Under the pieces are notes generated by a model. It made no database searches, had not been told where the DNA came from, and saw nothing but the letters and a program-made list of their open reading frames with translations. This document shows, piece by piece, positions 8,495-17,493 of a DNA stretch of 54,082 bases. The translations under genes were made by a program, and so were the position numbers. This DNA comes from RGIG4079 sp045576735 (lineage in GTDB: Bacteria; Bacteroidota; Bacteroidia; Bacteroidales; Muribaculaceae). Where the stretch lies: positions 1 to 54,082 of the forward strand of contig JAZNGZ010000082.1 of NCBI GenBank assembly GCA_045576735.1, written 5' to 3'. Position 1 is the stretch's first letter. Every line of letters begins with the position of its first letter.

Positions 8495-8568
8495 GCCGAA
8501 ATAGCTCAGTTGGTTAGAGCATTTCATTCGTAACGAAAAGGTGGTGGGTTCGACTCCCACTCGCGGCT
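8495..8568 (+). tRNA. tRNA-Thr (anticodon CGU)
   Basis: A 74-base cloverleaf. The D arm is GCTC/GAGC, the anticodon loop TTCGTAA carries CGT in its 34-36 positions, and the T arm is GTGGG-TTCGACT-CCCAC. CCA is not encoded. The stems are imperfect: acceptor strands GCCGAAA and TCGCGGC leave A5-G68 and A6-C67 unpaired, and the anticodon stem has A31-C39. It begins 18 bases after the DUF4270 stop and is followed 10 bases later by a strong terminator. It reads ACG codons. Confidence 0.88.
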
Positions 8569-8578
8569 CATAAATATA

Positions 8579-8607
8579 GGACAGTTGGTTTTCCAATTGT
8601 CCTTTTT
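8579..8607 (+). terminator. Rho-independent terminator after tRNA-Thr
   Basis: GGACAGTTGG (8579-8588), a TTTT loop and CCAATTGTCC (8593-8602) form a 10-bp stem with one G-U pair, followed by five T. It closes the tRNA transcript. The ABC-F start codon is only 19 bases after the T run, leaving little room for a separate promoter. Confidence 0.9.
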
Positions 8608-8626
8608 AAACTAAAATTAATATCAT

Positions 8627-10486
8627 ATGGCAAATTTCCTTCAAATCGAAAACTTAACAAAGAGTTATGGTGAACGTATTCTTTTCCATTCTATTTCATT
8701 TGGAATAAATGAAGGCGAAAAAATTGGCATTATTGCCAAAAACGGCACTGGAAAAAGCACGTTATTAAATATAATTTCAGGAAAAGAATCTGCTGATGAA
8801 GGGAAGATTTCATTTAGAAACAATCTAAGAGTTAGTATCCTAGATCAACTTCCACAATTAAATCCGGGTAGTACTATTCTAGATTGTTGCATGCACGACA
8901 ATTCAAAAATAGCCCAAATAATTGCTCAATATGAAAAAGCTATTAGTGTTGGAAACAGCGAAGAAATTAGTCAAGCAATTTCTTTAATGGATAGTGCTAA
9001 CGCATGGGATTATGAAGATAAACTAAAAAGAACTCTCACCCAACTAAAAATATCAGACTTAAATGCATCTATCGATACGCTTAGTGGAGGACAACGTAAA
9101 AAAGTAGCCATTGCTCGATTAATACTTGAAAATCCCGATTTAATAATCCTTGATGAACCAACTAACCACTTAGACATTGAAATAATAGAATGGTTGGAGA
9201 ATTATTTAAATAAAAATAGGGTTGCTCTTCTAATGGTTACTCACGATAGATATTTTCTAGATCGCATTTGTAATAAAATAATCGAGATAGACAATCAACA
9301 AATATATATTTATGAAGGCAATTATGACTATTATTTGCGTCGTCGAAAGGAAAGAATTGAAGCAATGACCGCTGAATTAGCTAAAGTCAAGAATACCCTT
9401 CGTAAAGAACAAGAATGGATGAGCCGACAACCTCAAGCCCGTGCTGGCAAAGCTAAATATAGAATAGACTCTTATTATGAACTTAAACAACGTTCTAAAG
9501 TTGATTTAACTGAGCGGAATATAAACCTAAAAGTAAAATCATCTTATATTGGCTCTAAGATTTTTGAAGCAGAAAATATCTCTAAAAGATTTGATGACAA
9601 AATTATTTTAGACAACTTTTCATACACATTTACACGATATGAGAAACTAGGCATAATAGGAAATAATGGTGCTGGCAAATCTACATTTATAAAAATGCTT
9701 CAAGGGATAGTCCCTGCCGACTCGGGTGAATGGAATATTGGACAAACAGTTAAGTTTGGTTATTATAGTCAAGATGGTATAAAATTTGATGAAAATAAAA
9801 GAGTTATTGATGCAATCACAGAAATAGCTGAAGACGTAGTAATTAATGGCGACATACACTATTCACCAATGCAATTCTTAAATCATTTTCTATTTACACC
9901 AACTGACCAGCAGAAATATATACACACATTGAGCGGAGGTGAGAAATGTCGACTACATCTTGCAAGTGTCTTGATGAAATCTCCTAATTTTCTTATTCTT
10001 GATGAACCGACGAATGATCTTGACATCGTAACATTAGGTATTCTTGAAGAGTATTTAACCAATTTTAAAGGGTGTGCCATTATTATTTCTCACGACAGAT
10101 ATTTCCTTGATAATATTGTTGACCATATATTTGTTTTTGAAGGCAATGGAGTGATAAAAGATTTCCCGGGCAACTACCGCGACTACCGCAAATGGCACGA
10201 TGAATTTGCCAAAGAGAATGAAGTGGCCAATAAACCAAACGAGAAAAACACAGAAAAGCCCAAAACCGAACGCCAACAAAAAATGACGTTTAAGGAACGC
10301 AAGGAATTTGAACAACTTTCAACTGAGATAGAGCGACTCACCGCCGAAAAAGCAGCCCTTGACACTCTATTTAACAGTGGAGAGGAAATACCCGACATAA
10401 TCGAAAAATCGGCCAAATACAACGAGTTAAAAGAACTTCTTGATGAAAAGGAGATGCGATGGCTTGAACTCTCCGAAAAAGAATAA
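8627..10486 (+). CDS. uup: ABC-F family ATPase, Uup-like
   Basis: A 619-residue soluble protein with two ABC domains and no membrane segment. Domain 1 has Walker A KNGTGKST (38-45), signature LSGGQ and Walker B LDEPTNHLD. A basic linker with the R-Q-P-Q-A-R-A-G-K element follows. Domain 2 has Walker A NNGAGKST, signature LSGGE and LDEPTNDLD. A charged C-terminal coiled coil (about 540-619) points to the Uup branch, which acts on ribosomes or branched DNA rather than in transport. Resistance-type ABC-F proteins look similar but usually lack this tail. The last ~110 codons are clearly richer in G+C than the rest of the gene. Confidence 0.88.
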   Translation: MANFLQIENLTKSYGERILFHSISFGINEGEKIGIIAKNGTGKSTLLNIISGKESADEGKISFRNNLRVSILDQLPQLNPGSTILDCCMHDNSKIAQIIAQYEKAISVGNSEEISQAISLMDSANAWDYEDKLKRTLTQLKISDLNASIDTLSGGQRKKVAIARLILENPDLIILDEPTNHLDIEIIEWLENYLNKNRVALLMVTHDRYFLDRICNKIIEIDNQQIYIYEGNYDYYLRRRKERIEAMTAELAKVKNTLRKEQEWMSRQPQARAGKAKYRIDSYYELKQRSKVDLTERNINLKVKSSYIGSKIFEAENISKRFDDKIILDNFSYTFTRYEKLGIIGNNGAGKSTFIKMLQGIVPADSGEWNIGQTVKFGYYSQDGIKFDENKRVIDAITEIAEDVVINGDIHYSPMQFLNHFLFTPTDQQKYIHTLSGGEKCRLHLASVLMKSPNFLILDEPTNDLDIVTLGILEEYLTNFKGCAIIISHDRYFLDNIVDHIFVFEGNGVIKDFPGNYRDYRKWHDEFAKENEVANKPNEKNTEKPKTERQQKMTFKERKEFEQLSTEIERLTAEKAALDTLFNSGEEIPDIIEKSAKYNELKELLDEKEMRWLELSEKE

Positions 10487-10491
10487 CAAAA

Positions 10492-10515
10492 GGGAGCCGC
10501 AAAACGACGGCTCCC
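10492..10515 (-). terminator. hairpin terminator between converging genes
   Basis: GGGAGCCG (10492-10499) pairs with CGGCTCCC (10508-10515) around an 8-base loop. On the minus strand the stem is followed by TTTTG, so it best serves the gene at 10547-10978; the converging ABC-F transcript would meet the same stem without a T run. Confidence 0.7.
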
Positions 10516-10546
10516 CACAATTATTAATAATTAACCACAACTAAGC

Positions 10547-10978
10547 TTACTTCAAGATGCGGAACTTTCCTATTATAGGCAATTCCTTTTCTTGTCCATT
10601 TGCCGCATTTATAATGCCAATTACACATAACACTAAGAAACCTATCGACAAGAATCCCAATATGCTCACCAAGAAATACAATCTCCATGATATTGCAAGG
10701 ATTATGGTACTTAACACGCTATATGCCACTCCATAAATAATCGATGCGATACACAACACCAATCCTTGATTGGCATGGAAACGCGCGAATTTTGAATCTT
10801 TGGCAGCAAAGATAGGGATCAATACAAGAATTCCCAAATAAGACAAAATTGCCATGGCCTTGTTTTGCTCTGCATCTTGCTTGTCACTCGTTTGCGTCGC
10901 ATCTAATGAACTGCCACATGACGAACAGAATTTCACCTCATCGGTCCATTGAGCGCCACATTTACTACAATACTTCAT
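10547..10978 (-). CDS. zinc-ribbon plus DUF4870/Tic20-like membrane protein
   Basis: A 143-residue protein. An N-terminal zinc ribbon (C-S-K-C-G at 4-8 and C-S-S-C-G at 18-22) is followed by a polar linker and then hydrophobic segments at roughly 43-58, 72-95 and 100-126. The phrase K-F-A-R-F-H-A-N-Q-G-L-V between segments is typical of DUF4870 (Tic20-like) proteins. These are small inner-membrane proteins of unknown biochemical role. It ends the run of minus-strand envelope genes and has its own downstream hairpin. Confidence 0.85.
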   Translation of the reverse strand: MKYCSKCGAQWTDEVKFCSSCGSSLDATQTSDKQDAEQNKAMAILSYLGILVLIPIFAAKDSKFARFHANQGLVLCIASIIYGVAYSVLSTIILAISWRLYFLVSILGFLSIGFLVLCVIGIINAANGQEKELPIIGKFRILK

Positions 10979-11002
10979 AATTTCTAATATTTAGGGTTAA
11001 CA

Positions 11003-11695
11003 CTATTTTTTTACATATTCCTTTATCTCTTTTTGCACCTCAGGGTCCTCAAGGGCTTTTTCGGCATCTTTCATTGTTTCATCAAAGCTTTTCTCCAAGC
11101 CCGGAGCAATTTGTACTCGCGCATAATACTTCTTATCGGCATCTTTTCCTAATTCATCAAGTTGCATATACACATGTAGCATTCGCCCATTTTTGAGGAA
11201 TCCCCAATCATACATTCCTAAGTATATAATACCTTTATCTCCCGCCGCTATAAGCTCATCAATAGTGAGTTCTTTATTGGCCTCATCTTTGTTGCTTCTT
11301 TTTTCAAAGCCGTAAATGTTTATCCCATTATCGGAGACTTTTTTAGTGACATCATAAACTTTTTTAACGTATGCCTTGTACTCATCATGGCTAAGTTCCT
11401 CACCATTTTTCTTATAAAAAGCCGCAATTACATTTCTTTGCTCACCCGAGAACCACTTTTCCTCAGGAGTGCAGTCATAGGGGTAATCGGGCAACATGTC
11501 ATTCAAATCAACCCCGGCCAATTCCTTCAAATAGTATTCGACGGCTGCTTTTGACTTTCGCTCTCCCGAGAAACCCTCTTTAGAGACTTTTTCGGCCATT
11601 TCAGACGCATCAACCTTATCGGTAGAGGCATTCTCTCCCCCACACGAGGCAATCAACATTGCCATTGAAGCCAAAAATAAAAATCTGCATTTCAT
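11003..11695 (-). CDS. hypothetical lipoprotein
   Basis: A 230-residue predicted lipoprotein of unknown function. The ATG at 11695-11693 gives MKCRFLFLASMAMLIASCGG with a lipobox (IASC) and a small acidic tail after the Cys; in-frame starts further upstream overlap the preceding gene and lack a usable signal. The mature part is highly charged (Lys/Glu/Asp) with no motif I recognise and ends in Lys-rich helices. It follows another small lipoprotein gene with a 19-base gap, so the two are probably co-transcribed. Confidence 0.75.
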   Translation of the reverse strand: MKCRFLFLASMAMLIASCGGENASTDKVDASEMAEKVSKEGFSGERKSKAAVEYYLKELAGVDLNDMLPDYPYDCTPEEKWFSGEQRNVIAAFYKKNGEELSHDEYKAYVKKVYDVTKKVSDNGINIYGFEKRSNKDEANKELTIDELIAAGDKGIIYLGMYDWGFLKNGRMLHVYMQLDELGKDADKKYYARVQIAPGLEKSFDETMKDAEKALEDPEVQKEIKEYVKK

Positions 11696-11714
11696 AATTT
11701 CAATCTTTTTTACA

Positions 11715-12083
11715 TTATTCATTTGCTGTATGCTCTTTTTGCTTCTGCTGTTCTTTTTCCATTTCCTCAACGACACCATCAACCAATGTCGGTGCCGATT
11801 CGGCCATGGCCGCAGTCCATCTCACAACAAGAGCCGTAAACTCTATCTTCTCAAATGTAGAGAATTCTTTCTCATCAATACTGTCAATGCCTAATTCCTC
11901 AAAACGTTTATTGAAATCCTGCTCCAGAACTTTCCACTCATCAACAGTGAGTTTACCTTTTTTAGACTCAACTTCCTCAACAAGATTCTCAAACTCATCA
12001 ATAACTGTTTCAGACTTTGACTTAGCGCAAGATGTCATCAAAAACAATCCGGCGACTACTGTTAAAAACAAATACTTTCTCAT
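11715..12083 (-). CDS. small hypothetical lipoprotein
   Basis: A 122-residue predicted lipoprotein: MRKYLFLTVVAGLFLMTSCAK carries a lipobox at T-S-C. The ATG at 12083-12081 is preferred over an in-frame TTG three codons earlier. The mature protein is almost entirely acidic helix (E-F-E-N-L-V-E-E-V-E, then L-T-V-D-E-W-K-V-L-E), reminiscent of small helical Bacteroides lipoproteins, but I cannot name a family. A -7 box ends only 6 bases before the ATG. Confidence 0.72.
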   Translation of the reverse strand: MRKYLFLTVVAGLFLMTSCAKSKSETVIDEFENLVEEVESKKGKLTVDEWKVLEQDFNKRFEELGIDSIDEKEFSTFEKIEFTALVVRWTAAMAESAPTLVDGVVEEMEKEQQKQKEHTANE

Positions 12084-12089
12084 AATCAA

Positions 12090-12097
12090 CAAAGTTA
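12090..12097 (-). promoter_or_regulatory. -7 box (TAACTTTG) very close to a start codon
   Basis: TAACTTTG on the minus strand ends 6 bases before the ATG at 12083. If it is the active promoter, the lipoprotein mRNA would be leaderless or nearly so. Confidence 0.5.
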
Positions 12098-12157
12098 AAG
12101 TTGATCCTACTCTATTAAAGCTTTTCGGTTACGCTTATTCATAATTATGTGGTAAAA

Positions 12158-13051
12158 TTACATTTTCCGATACACCACGAACCAAAACTGCCCAAACAAA
12201 TCGATTTCGGCATTCACGTAGCACTCATACTTTATACCCTGGTGGGTATAAGTCCACCAATGCGTGGTGCTGCCTGTGATTGTCGGCAAGTTGGGAGTGC
12301 TTCCCGGAATATCCCTTCCCTGCATCGGGTCGATGCTCGAAGCGTTTTCAGCACAAGCTTTGTATAGTTTCTCAGCCCAATCCCTTGCACAGGCAACGGT
12401 AGGTATATAACCTTCCACAAATTTAGCCCTAATCTCAGCGTACCAAGGCGAACCTTCTTCCCACTGAGGAATGAGCGACTTGGTGGAAAGTGCCAGTTGC
12501 ACATTGATTTCCCGTGTATGCTTGGGGATGAATCCGCTTTCGTCGGTGATGCCTATCGGGTTTAAGACACCTTTCTTGTAGTCCAGTTCCATCTTGTCGT
12601 GGGAGAACGGTATGAGTTCGATGACCAACGTCGCACCTGGGACTTTAAGCCCTTTGCGGAACGTCAGATCCCGGTCGAACCGGAATTGCATCTTTACGAA
12701 CTTGGACTGCCTGTCGCCGTCCGACCCCACAGGGAAATAATAATCGATGGTCGAAGGTCCCTTGAAAGCGGGTTTGCGATGAATTCTCTTCTTGGATTCG
12801 GTGTGGCGGTTCCTGTGCAAGAATCCAAGGCGCTCCATTTCCGCAACCCAATCCGACACCTGTTGCGGAGTGGCCTGATATACAACCAACGGATATGATG
12901 TTTTCGCACCCTTGTCGGCATACAGCAACTTGGCACCCACCACCTGCGGAATACCAAGGGGGTCAAATACCTTGTGCGGAAAACTCACGCTCTGTGCATG
13001 GACAGAAGCGAGCCCAAACCACACTATAAATATCAATAACAGCCTCTTCAT
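12158..13051 (-). CDS. secreted protein of unknown function
   Basis: A 297-residue protein with a clear signal peptide (MKRLLLIFIVWFGLASVHAQ). I recognise no domain. The mature part mixes aromatic beta-strand segments with two Trp-rich helical stretches (V-S-D-W-V-A-E-M-E-R-L-G-F; A-R-D-W-A-E-K-L-Y-K) and ends in W-F-V-V-Y-R-K-M. The gene is the most G+C-rich in the window (about 53-55% in hand-counted 60-base lines near 12.3 and 12.7 kb, against about 28-30% in nearby ABC-F), which suggests acquisition. It lies 38 bases after the large TPR gene. Confidence 0.75.
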   Translation of the reverse strand: MKRLLLIFIVWFGLASVHAQSVSFPHKVFDPLGIPQVVGAKLLYADKGAKTSYPLVVYQATPQQVSDWVAEMERLGFLHRNRHTESKKRIHRKPAFKGPSTIDYYFPVGSDGDRQSKFVKMQFRFDRDLTFRKGLKVPGATLVIELIPFSHDKMELDYKKGVLNPIGITDESGFIPKHTREINVQLALSTKSLIPQWEEGSPWYAEIRAKFVEGYIPTVACARDWAEKLYKACAENASSIDPMQGRDIPGSTPNLPTITGSTTHWWTYTHQGIKYECYVNAEIDLFGQFWFVVYRKM

Positions 13052-13089
13052 AATGACCCTATGTATTGTTGGTTTCTTATATTCAGGAA

Positions 13090-16000
13090 TTAATAATATT
13101 CAGTCATTTTAATAAAGCCGAAGTTGTAACCGACGTGGCGTTCCACTCGCACTGTGTTACCGGTGCGATATTCGGTTCTTCCTTTGGTGATATTGAAGCC
13201 TTCAATACCGCCTGTATAGCTTCGGTTATACACAATGGTAGAGTTGGTTGTATTGCCATTACAGTCTATAGTGCGGGCACGCTGACGTAAATTTTTAGAT
13301 TCGCTTACCGGGATAAACTTTGAAGCACCACCCATAGTGGCTTTACCAACTACATCAACCATTTTGCCTACAACTTTTTTTTCAGCCCATTTGCCTATTG
13401 TATTTGTATATCCTTCAGGGTCTTGGCTGTGTGGATTATCGGCAAGGGTTTCGTATGTTGTATATTCGGCACGTTCACCGGTAGTGAGATTGCTTATCTT
13501 GGTTGTTCCTGTTGCATCATTATGCGAGATAAACGAATATTGGTCATTCTTCTTTTGCAATCCAAAAGAACCCCAAGGCAACGGAATATCCACTCTCCAC
13601 CCCGGTTTGGGCTTTTCGCCATAGTTCTTGAGTTCACCACCACTCTTGTGGATAACCGGAATTTTAGGCATATCAAGCTGTGAAATAATGCTCATTGTTT
13701 CTTTGGCTTGTATTTCCAACGATTGCACATATTGAGCCCACATTTGCTCTACATTAAGACCGAAACCGGCTCCTCTGTTCAAACTATATGCCCATTTATG
13801 ATAAATTTTTTGTGCAACCTCATTGAGGATATATTCCTGCATATAAGTGTTTTCGCAATATCCCACAAGCGATGTCATTGTAGCCCAATATTCCTCAAGT
13901 AGAGGTCGCTCGTAGGTTTCATAGTGCCATTTTTCCACATCAAGCACAGCTGTCCACATAGCGTCATAATAATTTCGCACTAATCGTTTACCTAACGGTA
14001 TTTTGCATCTTATGCACTCAAGTTCACATTTCAGTCCTTCAACCTTAGTTTCAGCGTGTTTTTTGCATTCTATTTCAGCCAATTCACACTCCCAAACACC
14101 GCCGGCATATATTTCCCACTCATTTTGACCGGTTTTCATCGCCAAGTCATTACGCTTCTCTAATTCGGTGAGATGTTCGGGATATGTCCCAAATGTTTGC
14201 TCACCGCGATGACAAGCCCAACCTTTTGTTTCACGATCAAGCAAGTCCTCATAATAGAACTGCCACAAGTAGATACACCAATATTGACGGGCATCGAGCA
14301 GATAACTGCCGTCGCCACTGCCACGTGCCTGTTGCGACGCCATGGCATATAAATCCATTTCGGGTATCGTTGGCATTTGTAAAATATCTTCGGTTACACC
14401 ATGAGCATTTACCAACTCTGAGGCATACTTATCAACATCTTCAAGCAAATCTTTCGTATTACGTGTACCCATAGCCAATATTGCTCCAATTGATGGGTGT
14501 TCCATCGCCAATTGGTCATTTCGAGCACTCAGGCTATCTACACGTGCGGTCATTTCCTTATCACGCTTATCAAGCGACTGGTATGTAGAATGAATCTTGC
14601 CATTTTCACACAACCATGGCAATGATTTCATATCGGCAGGAATGTTCTCTACCGGATTTAAGAACCCCGATTTCGTTGCTCTCATAAGCGATTCCTTATT
14701 TTCTTCTGAGAAAACATCATTGAACAACTGCTCATAATCAAAACCTTCACAGATTTTAAGTTTGGCAGTCTCCATCGCCATTCTCAATGAGAACATTTGT
14801 GATGCAGTAATATTACTGAAGTAATTTTCGGCACTCTTAAACAATGTTTTTGCCGCATCGACATATTTTCCCTCGGCAAGATTGATTGAGGTCAACACTT
14901 GATATGCAAGTCCAAAATCGGGAGCGTTTCTAATCGCCTTATCCACATATCGACGAGCAGTGACAAAATCTCCCTTTTCAAAATAATACTCACCCAAGTT
15001 AAGTGCCACAGTGGGATTGCCGGAGTCATATTTTTCGGCAGTTTCCCAATATATTTTAGCATTATCCATGTCATTTTTGTAGGCAAACAATATGCCTGCA
15101 TTGTTATATGTCAATGCCGATGGGCAAAGCATACACGAAGCGACAGCACGCTCAATCATATCGCCTGTTACACAACCTATCTCAGCAACAGAAATCAAGT
15201 CGCCATTATAACTCATTACATAGCTCACCGCCTCATCTTGCGGCATATCCTTGGTTTCCTCCACAAAAGCATTAAAAGCTTCCCATATTCCATCATCAGT
15301 AACATCAAGAGCCATATCAACCTCAATTTGTTGTGGGGTGTCAAATTGATCGATATATACTATTTGTGCCACATCATGCTCATCGGTAACGGTAATCATT
15401 CCCATGTTACCTCCAGCAGCCAATTCACAACCTTGCGACGGGTCAACCCATGGCGATGAGCAACGAGGTGGCTCAGGGGCATTTTGCACTAATTGCTCAC
15501 GGGCATTTTGCTCGTCCATCATATCCAATGCTTGCATCATGGCATCGGCATCGGGCAGCATTTGTTTCACTGCATGTTCGGCTTGCGACCTTGTCATGCC
15601 ACCCATCATCTGAATTTGTATCATCTGCTCACGATATTCAGGGCTCGACATAAATTCCATTTGTTTTCTTGTCGCTTCATCTATTTGATTTGAGGAGCCA
15701 CCCATGCCCATAGCTCCCTTAATATCGCTCATACTCATTCCTTCGGGTAATCCCTCTGCCCCAACAAGTTGCTCTATCATCTTATCGTCGAACTGACCAC
15801 TCAACAACTTATTCAAGTCAAAACCGGCCGGCAATTCTTTTTCAAGGCTTTTCAAGGTCTCTTCATCGACGTATTTTGATATATCGGTACTCATTGAAGG
15901 CATTGCACCCATGCCTGCCGACGCATTTTTCCACTCATTACCGAGACAGAATATAACCGATTCAGGTATCTTCGTGTCAAACGACAATAGACTCAACTTC

Positions 16001-16506
16001 CCTATTCCCGAGCTTTCCATACCCAAATCTATAACAGCAACCTTTGTGGAATTATAATAGAACGTAACTTCATGACCTTTGCTGCTGCGATATAAATCGT
16101 AATAATACTTAACACCGTTAAGGTTACATTCGCCCTGCTTCATGAAAGTTAAACGTCCGATATCACCTAAATCGGGTTCATTTGGACTTATCGGATTAAC
16201 CGTATATGTCTTGCTTCTTTCATCAAGCATATAATTGAAGCCATTGGCTGTCAACGTAGTAATACCCATATCGGGGAGATGGGTGAATGTTACACCACCC
16301 TTTACAGCTATTTCAAATGTGGGCATCATCGATTGTGTGGCTCCCTCATCTTCAATCTTCATCAACCCTGAGACTTTCATGTAGAATTTCCCTTTATTGA
16401 TGGCATTGACAATGCGCTGTGACACAAGCTCCTTACTTGCATTCTGAGCAATAGCGACATTGCCAAAAGTATACGCCAACAACACATATATAAATAATCT
16501 TTTCAT
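13090..16506 (-). CDS. large exported TPR-containing protein
   Basis: About 1138 residues from the ATG at 16506-16504 (an alternative ATG lies two codons upstream). A signal peptide (MKRLFIYVLLAYTFGNVAIAQ) opens it. The N-terminal ~200 residues form a beta-rich region resembling LolA/DUF4412-type lipid-binding folds; this is a weak impression. Next comes a Met/Gln-rich helical stretch (about 255-340). TPR-like helices span about 465-565 (N-L-G-E-Y-Y-F-E-K-G-D-F). Helical sequence follows, with a Cys-rich patch, and the C-terminus is beta-rich with many Thr/Gly and aromatic residues. No catalytic motif is evident. It is the centre of a cluster of exported genes with WG-repeat and OmpA-type partners. 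Confidence 0.8.
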   Translation of the reverse strand: MKRLFIYVLLAYTFGNVAIAQNASKELVSQRIVNAINKGKFYMKVSGLMKIEDEGATQSMMPTFEIAVKGGVTFTHLPDMGITTLTANGFNYMLDERSKTYTVNPISPNEPDLGDIGRLTFMKQGECNLNGVKYYYDLYRSSKGHEVTFYYNSTKVAVIDLGMESSGIGKLSLLSFDTKIPESVIFCLGNEWKNASAGMGAMPSMSTDISKYVDEETLKSLEKELPAGFDLNKLLSGQFDDKMIEQLVGAEGLPEGMSMSDIKGAMGMGGSSNQIDEATRKQMEFMSSPEYREQMIQIQMMGGMTRSQAEHAVKQMLPDADAMMQALDMMDEQNAREQLVQNAPEPPRCSSPWVDPSQGCELAAGGNMGMITVTDEHDVAQIVYIDQFDTPQQIEVDMALDVTDDGIWEAFNAFVEETKDMPQDEAVSYVMSYNGDLISVAEIGCVTGDMIERAVASCMLCPSALTYNNAGILFAYKNDMDNAKIYWETAEKYDSGNPTVALNLGEYYFEKGDFVTARRYVDKAIRNAPDFGLAYQVLTSINLAEGKYVDAAKTLFKSAENYFSNITASQMFSLRMAMETAKLKICEGFDYEQLFNDVFSEENKESLMRATKSGFLNPVENIPADMKSLPWLCENGKIHSTYQSLDKRDKEMTARVDSLSARNDQLAMEHPSIGAILAMGTRNTKDLLEDVDKYASELVNAHGVTEDILQMPTIPEMDLYAMASQQARGSGDGSYLLDARQYWCIYLWQFYYEDLLDRETKGWACHRGEQTFGTYPEHLTELEKRNDLAMKTGQNEWEIYAGGVWECELAEIECKKHAETKVEGLKCELECIRCKIPLGKRLVRNYYDAMWTAVLDVEKWHYETYERPLLEEYWATMTSLVGYCENTYMQEYILNEVAQKIYHKWAYSLNRGAGFGLNVEQMWAQYVQSLEIQAKETMSIISQLDMPKIPVIHKSGGELKNYGEKPKPGWRVDIPLPWGSFGLQKKNDQYSFISHNDATGTTKISNLTTGERAEYTTYETLADNPHSQDPEGYTNTIGKWAEKKVVGKMVDVVGKATMGGASKFIPVSESKNLRQRARTIDCNGNTTNSTIVYNRSYTGGIEGFNITKGRTEYRTGNTVRVERHVGYNFGFIKMTEYY

Positions 16507-16522
16507 AATCATATGTTTTATG

Positions 16523-17413
16523 TTACCAAATTTCCACTTTTACCCCGCCATTTTCCTTGAAGATGCGGTTGGCGGCTTTTTGAAGGCTTTCGGATTTGGA
16601 ACTGCCGTGAATAAACGGCTCTAACACATTACCTTGATAGTCAATGATTCCCCATTTCTTTTGGGCGTTCTGAGCTTTCAGTATTCGGCAATCATTGTAA
16701 AAGTATAGGTTTTTATAACCTTCCAACACTATCCGTCCCGTCTTGTCGAGTATAACGGCGCCATCTACTGAATGCCCAATGATGTAGCCGTCGTTGGTAA
16801 ATCCTTTGGTTGTCCCGTTGTTAAAGATACTGTAACGGTCGGGCTCGATGACCACTCGTCCAATTGTCGCATCGATATATCCCATGCGACGTTTACCATC
16901 GGCTGTCCGGGTTTCCACCCTGACCATGCCATTCTCCTCTTTAGAAGCTGAATAAAAGAAACGATTATCAACACAATAACGACGAATATTCTCTTTTAAT
17001 GCAACGGGGTCAGAGCTGGGATTTGACGCCATTTGCGCTAATTTGGCCTGGTTTTCGGCATCTTTCTCCAACAAAACACCCATTTCGGCTTTCATTCTTT
17101 GAACGTCGGCATCGGTGACAAGTCCTTTCTTTTTAAGTTCTTCCATCTTGGCATATGCCTCGTTAATCTTATCGGTATCTGATTTACCCTGCGAGCGATT
17201 ACTTTGATTTTCAGTTATCATCACATAGTCGGAGTGATTTTTCAGCTCTACGGCAAGGTTATAGAACTCATCGGTATTGGCATCTTTTTCAAGCACTACC
17301 CCAACCTGTTCATAACTCCCTTTTCCCGTGAGAGCCGACACATTGACAATAACCGTTTGAGCCATTGCCGTTGCGGAAATCATCAGTAGCAGAGATAAGA
17401 TTGTCGTTTTCAT
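16523..17413 (-). CDS. exported WG-repeat-like protein
   Basis: A 296-residue protein. The ATG at 17413-17411 gives a good signal peptide (MKTTILSLLLMISATAMAQ); an upstream in-frame start would bury it. The middle (about 65-130) is a charged helical segment. The C-terminal half contains repeated short beta units such as W-G-I-I-D-Y-Q-G-N-V-L and D-G-A-V-I-L-D-K-T-G-R-I-V-L, which fit WG (KWG) repeats. These are beta repeats of unknown binding role in bacterial surface proteins. It lies 16 bases before the large TPR gene, so the two are very likely made together. Confidence 0.78.
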   Translation of the reverse strand: MKTTILSLLLMISATAMAQTVIVNVSALTGKGSYEQVGVVLEKDANTDEFYNLAVELKNHSDYVMITENQSNRSQGKSDTDKINEAYAKMEELKKKGLVTDADVQRMKAEMGVLLEKDAENQAKLAQMASNPSSDPVALKENIRRYCVDNRFFYSASKEENGMVRVETRTADGKRRMGYIDATIGRVVIEPDRYSIFNNGTTKGFTNDGYIIGHSVDGAVILDKTGRIVLEGYKNLYFYNDCRILKAQNAQKKWGIIDYQGNVLEPFIHGSSKSESLQKAANRIFKENGGVKVEIW

Positions 17414-17493
17414 ATTACTAAGTATTATTTTAAGTGTAATCAAAAAGAAGATAAGTGAGGGGCATGTAAATTTTCACACCCCTTACAATTATT

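Noticed and set aside
12232..12898. Several 60-100 codon overlapping ORFs on both strands
   Set aside because: They overlap the signal-peptide-bearing gene at 12158-13051; high G+C makes long open frames likely by chance.
14899..15459. 186-codon plus-strand ORF inside the TPR gene
   Set aside because: Antisense shadow with no family resemblance; the minus-strand protein is long, exported and continuous.
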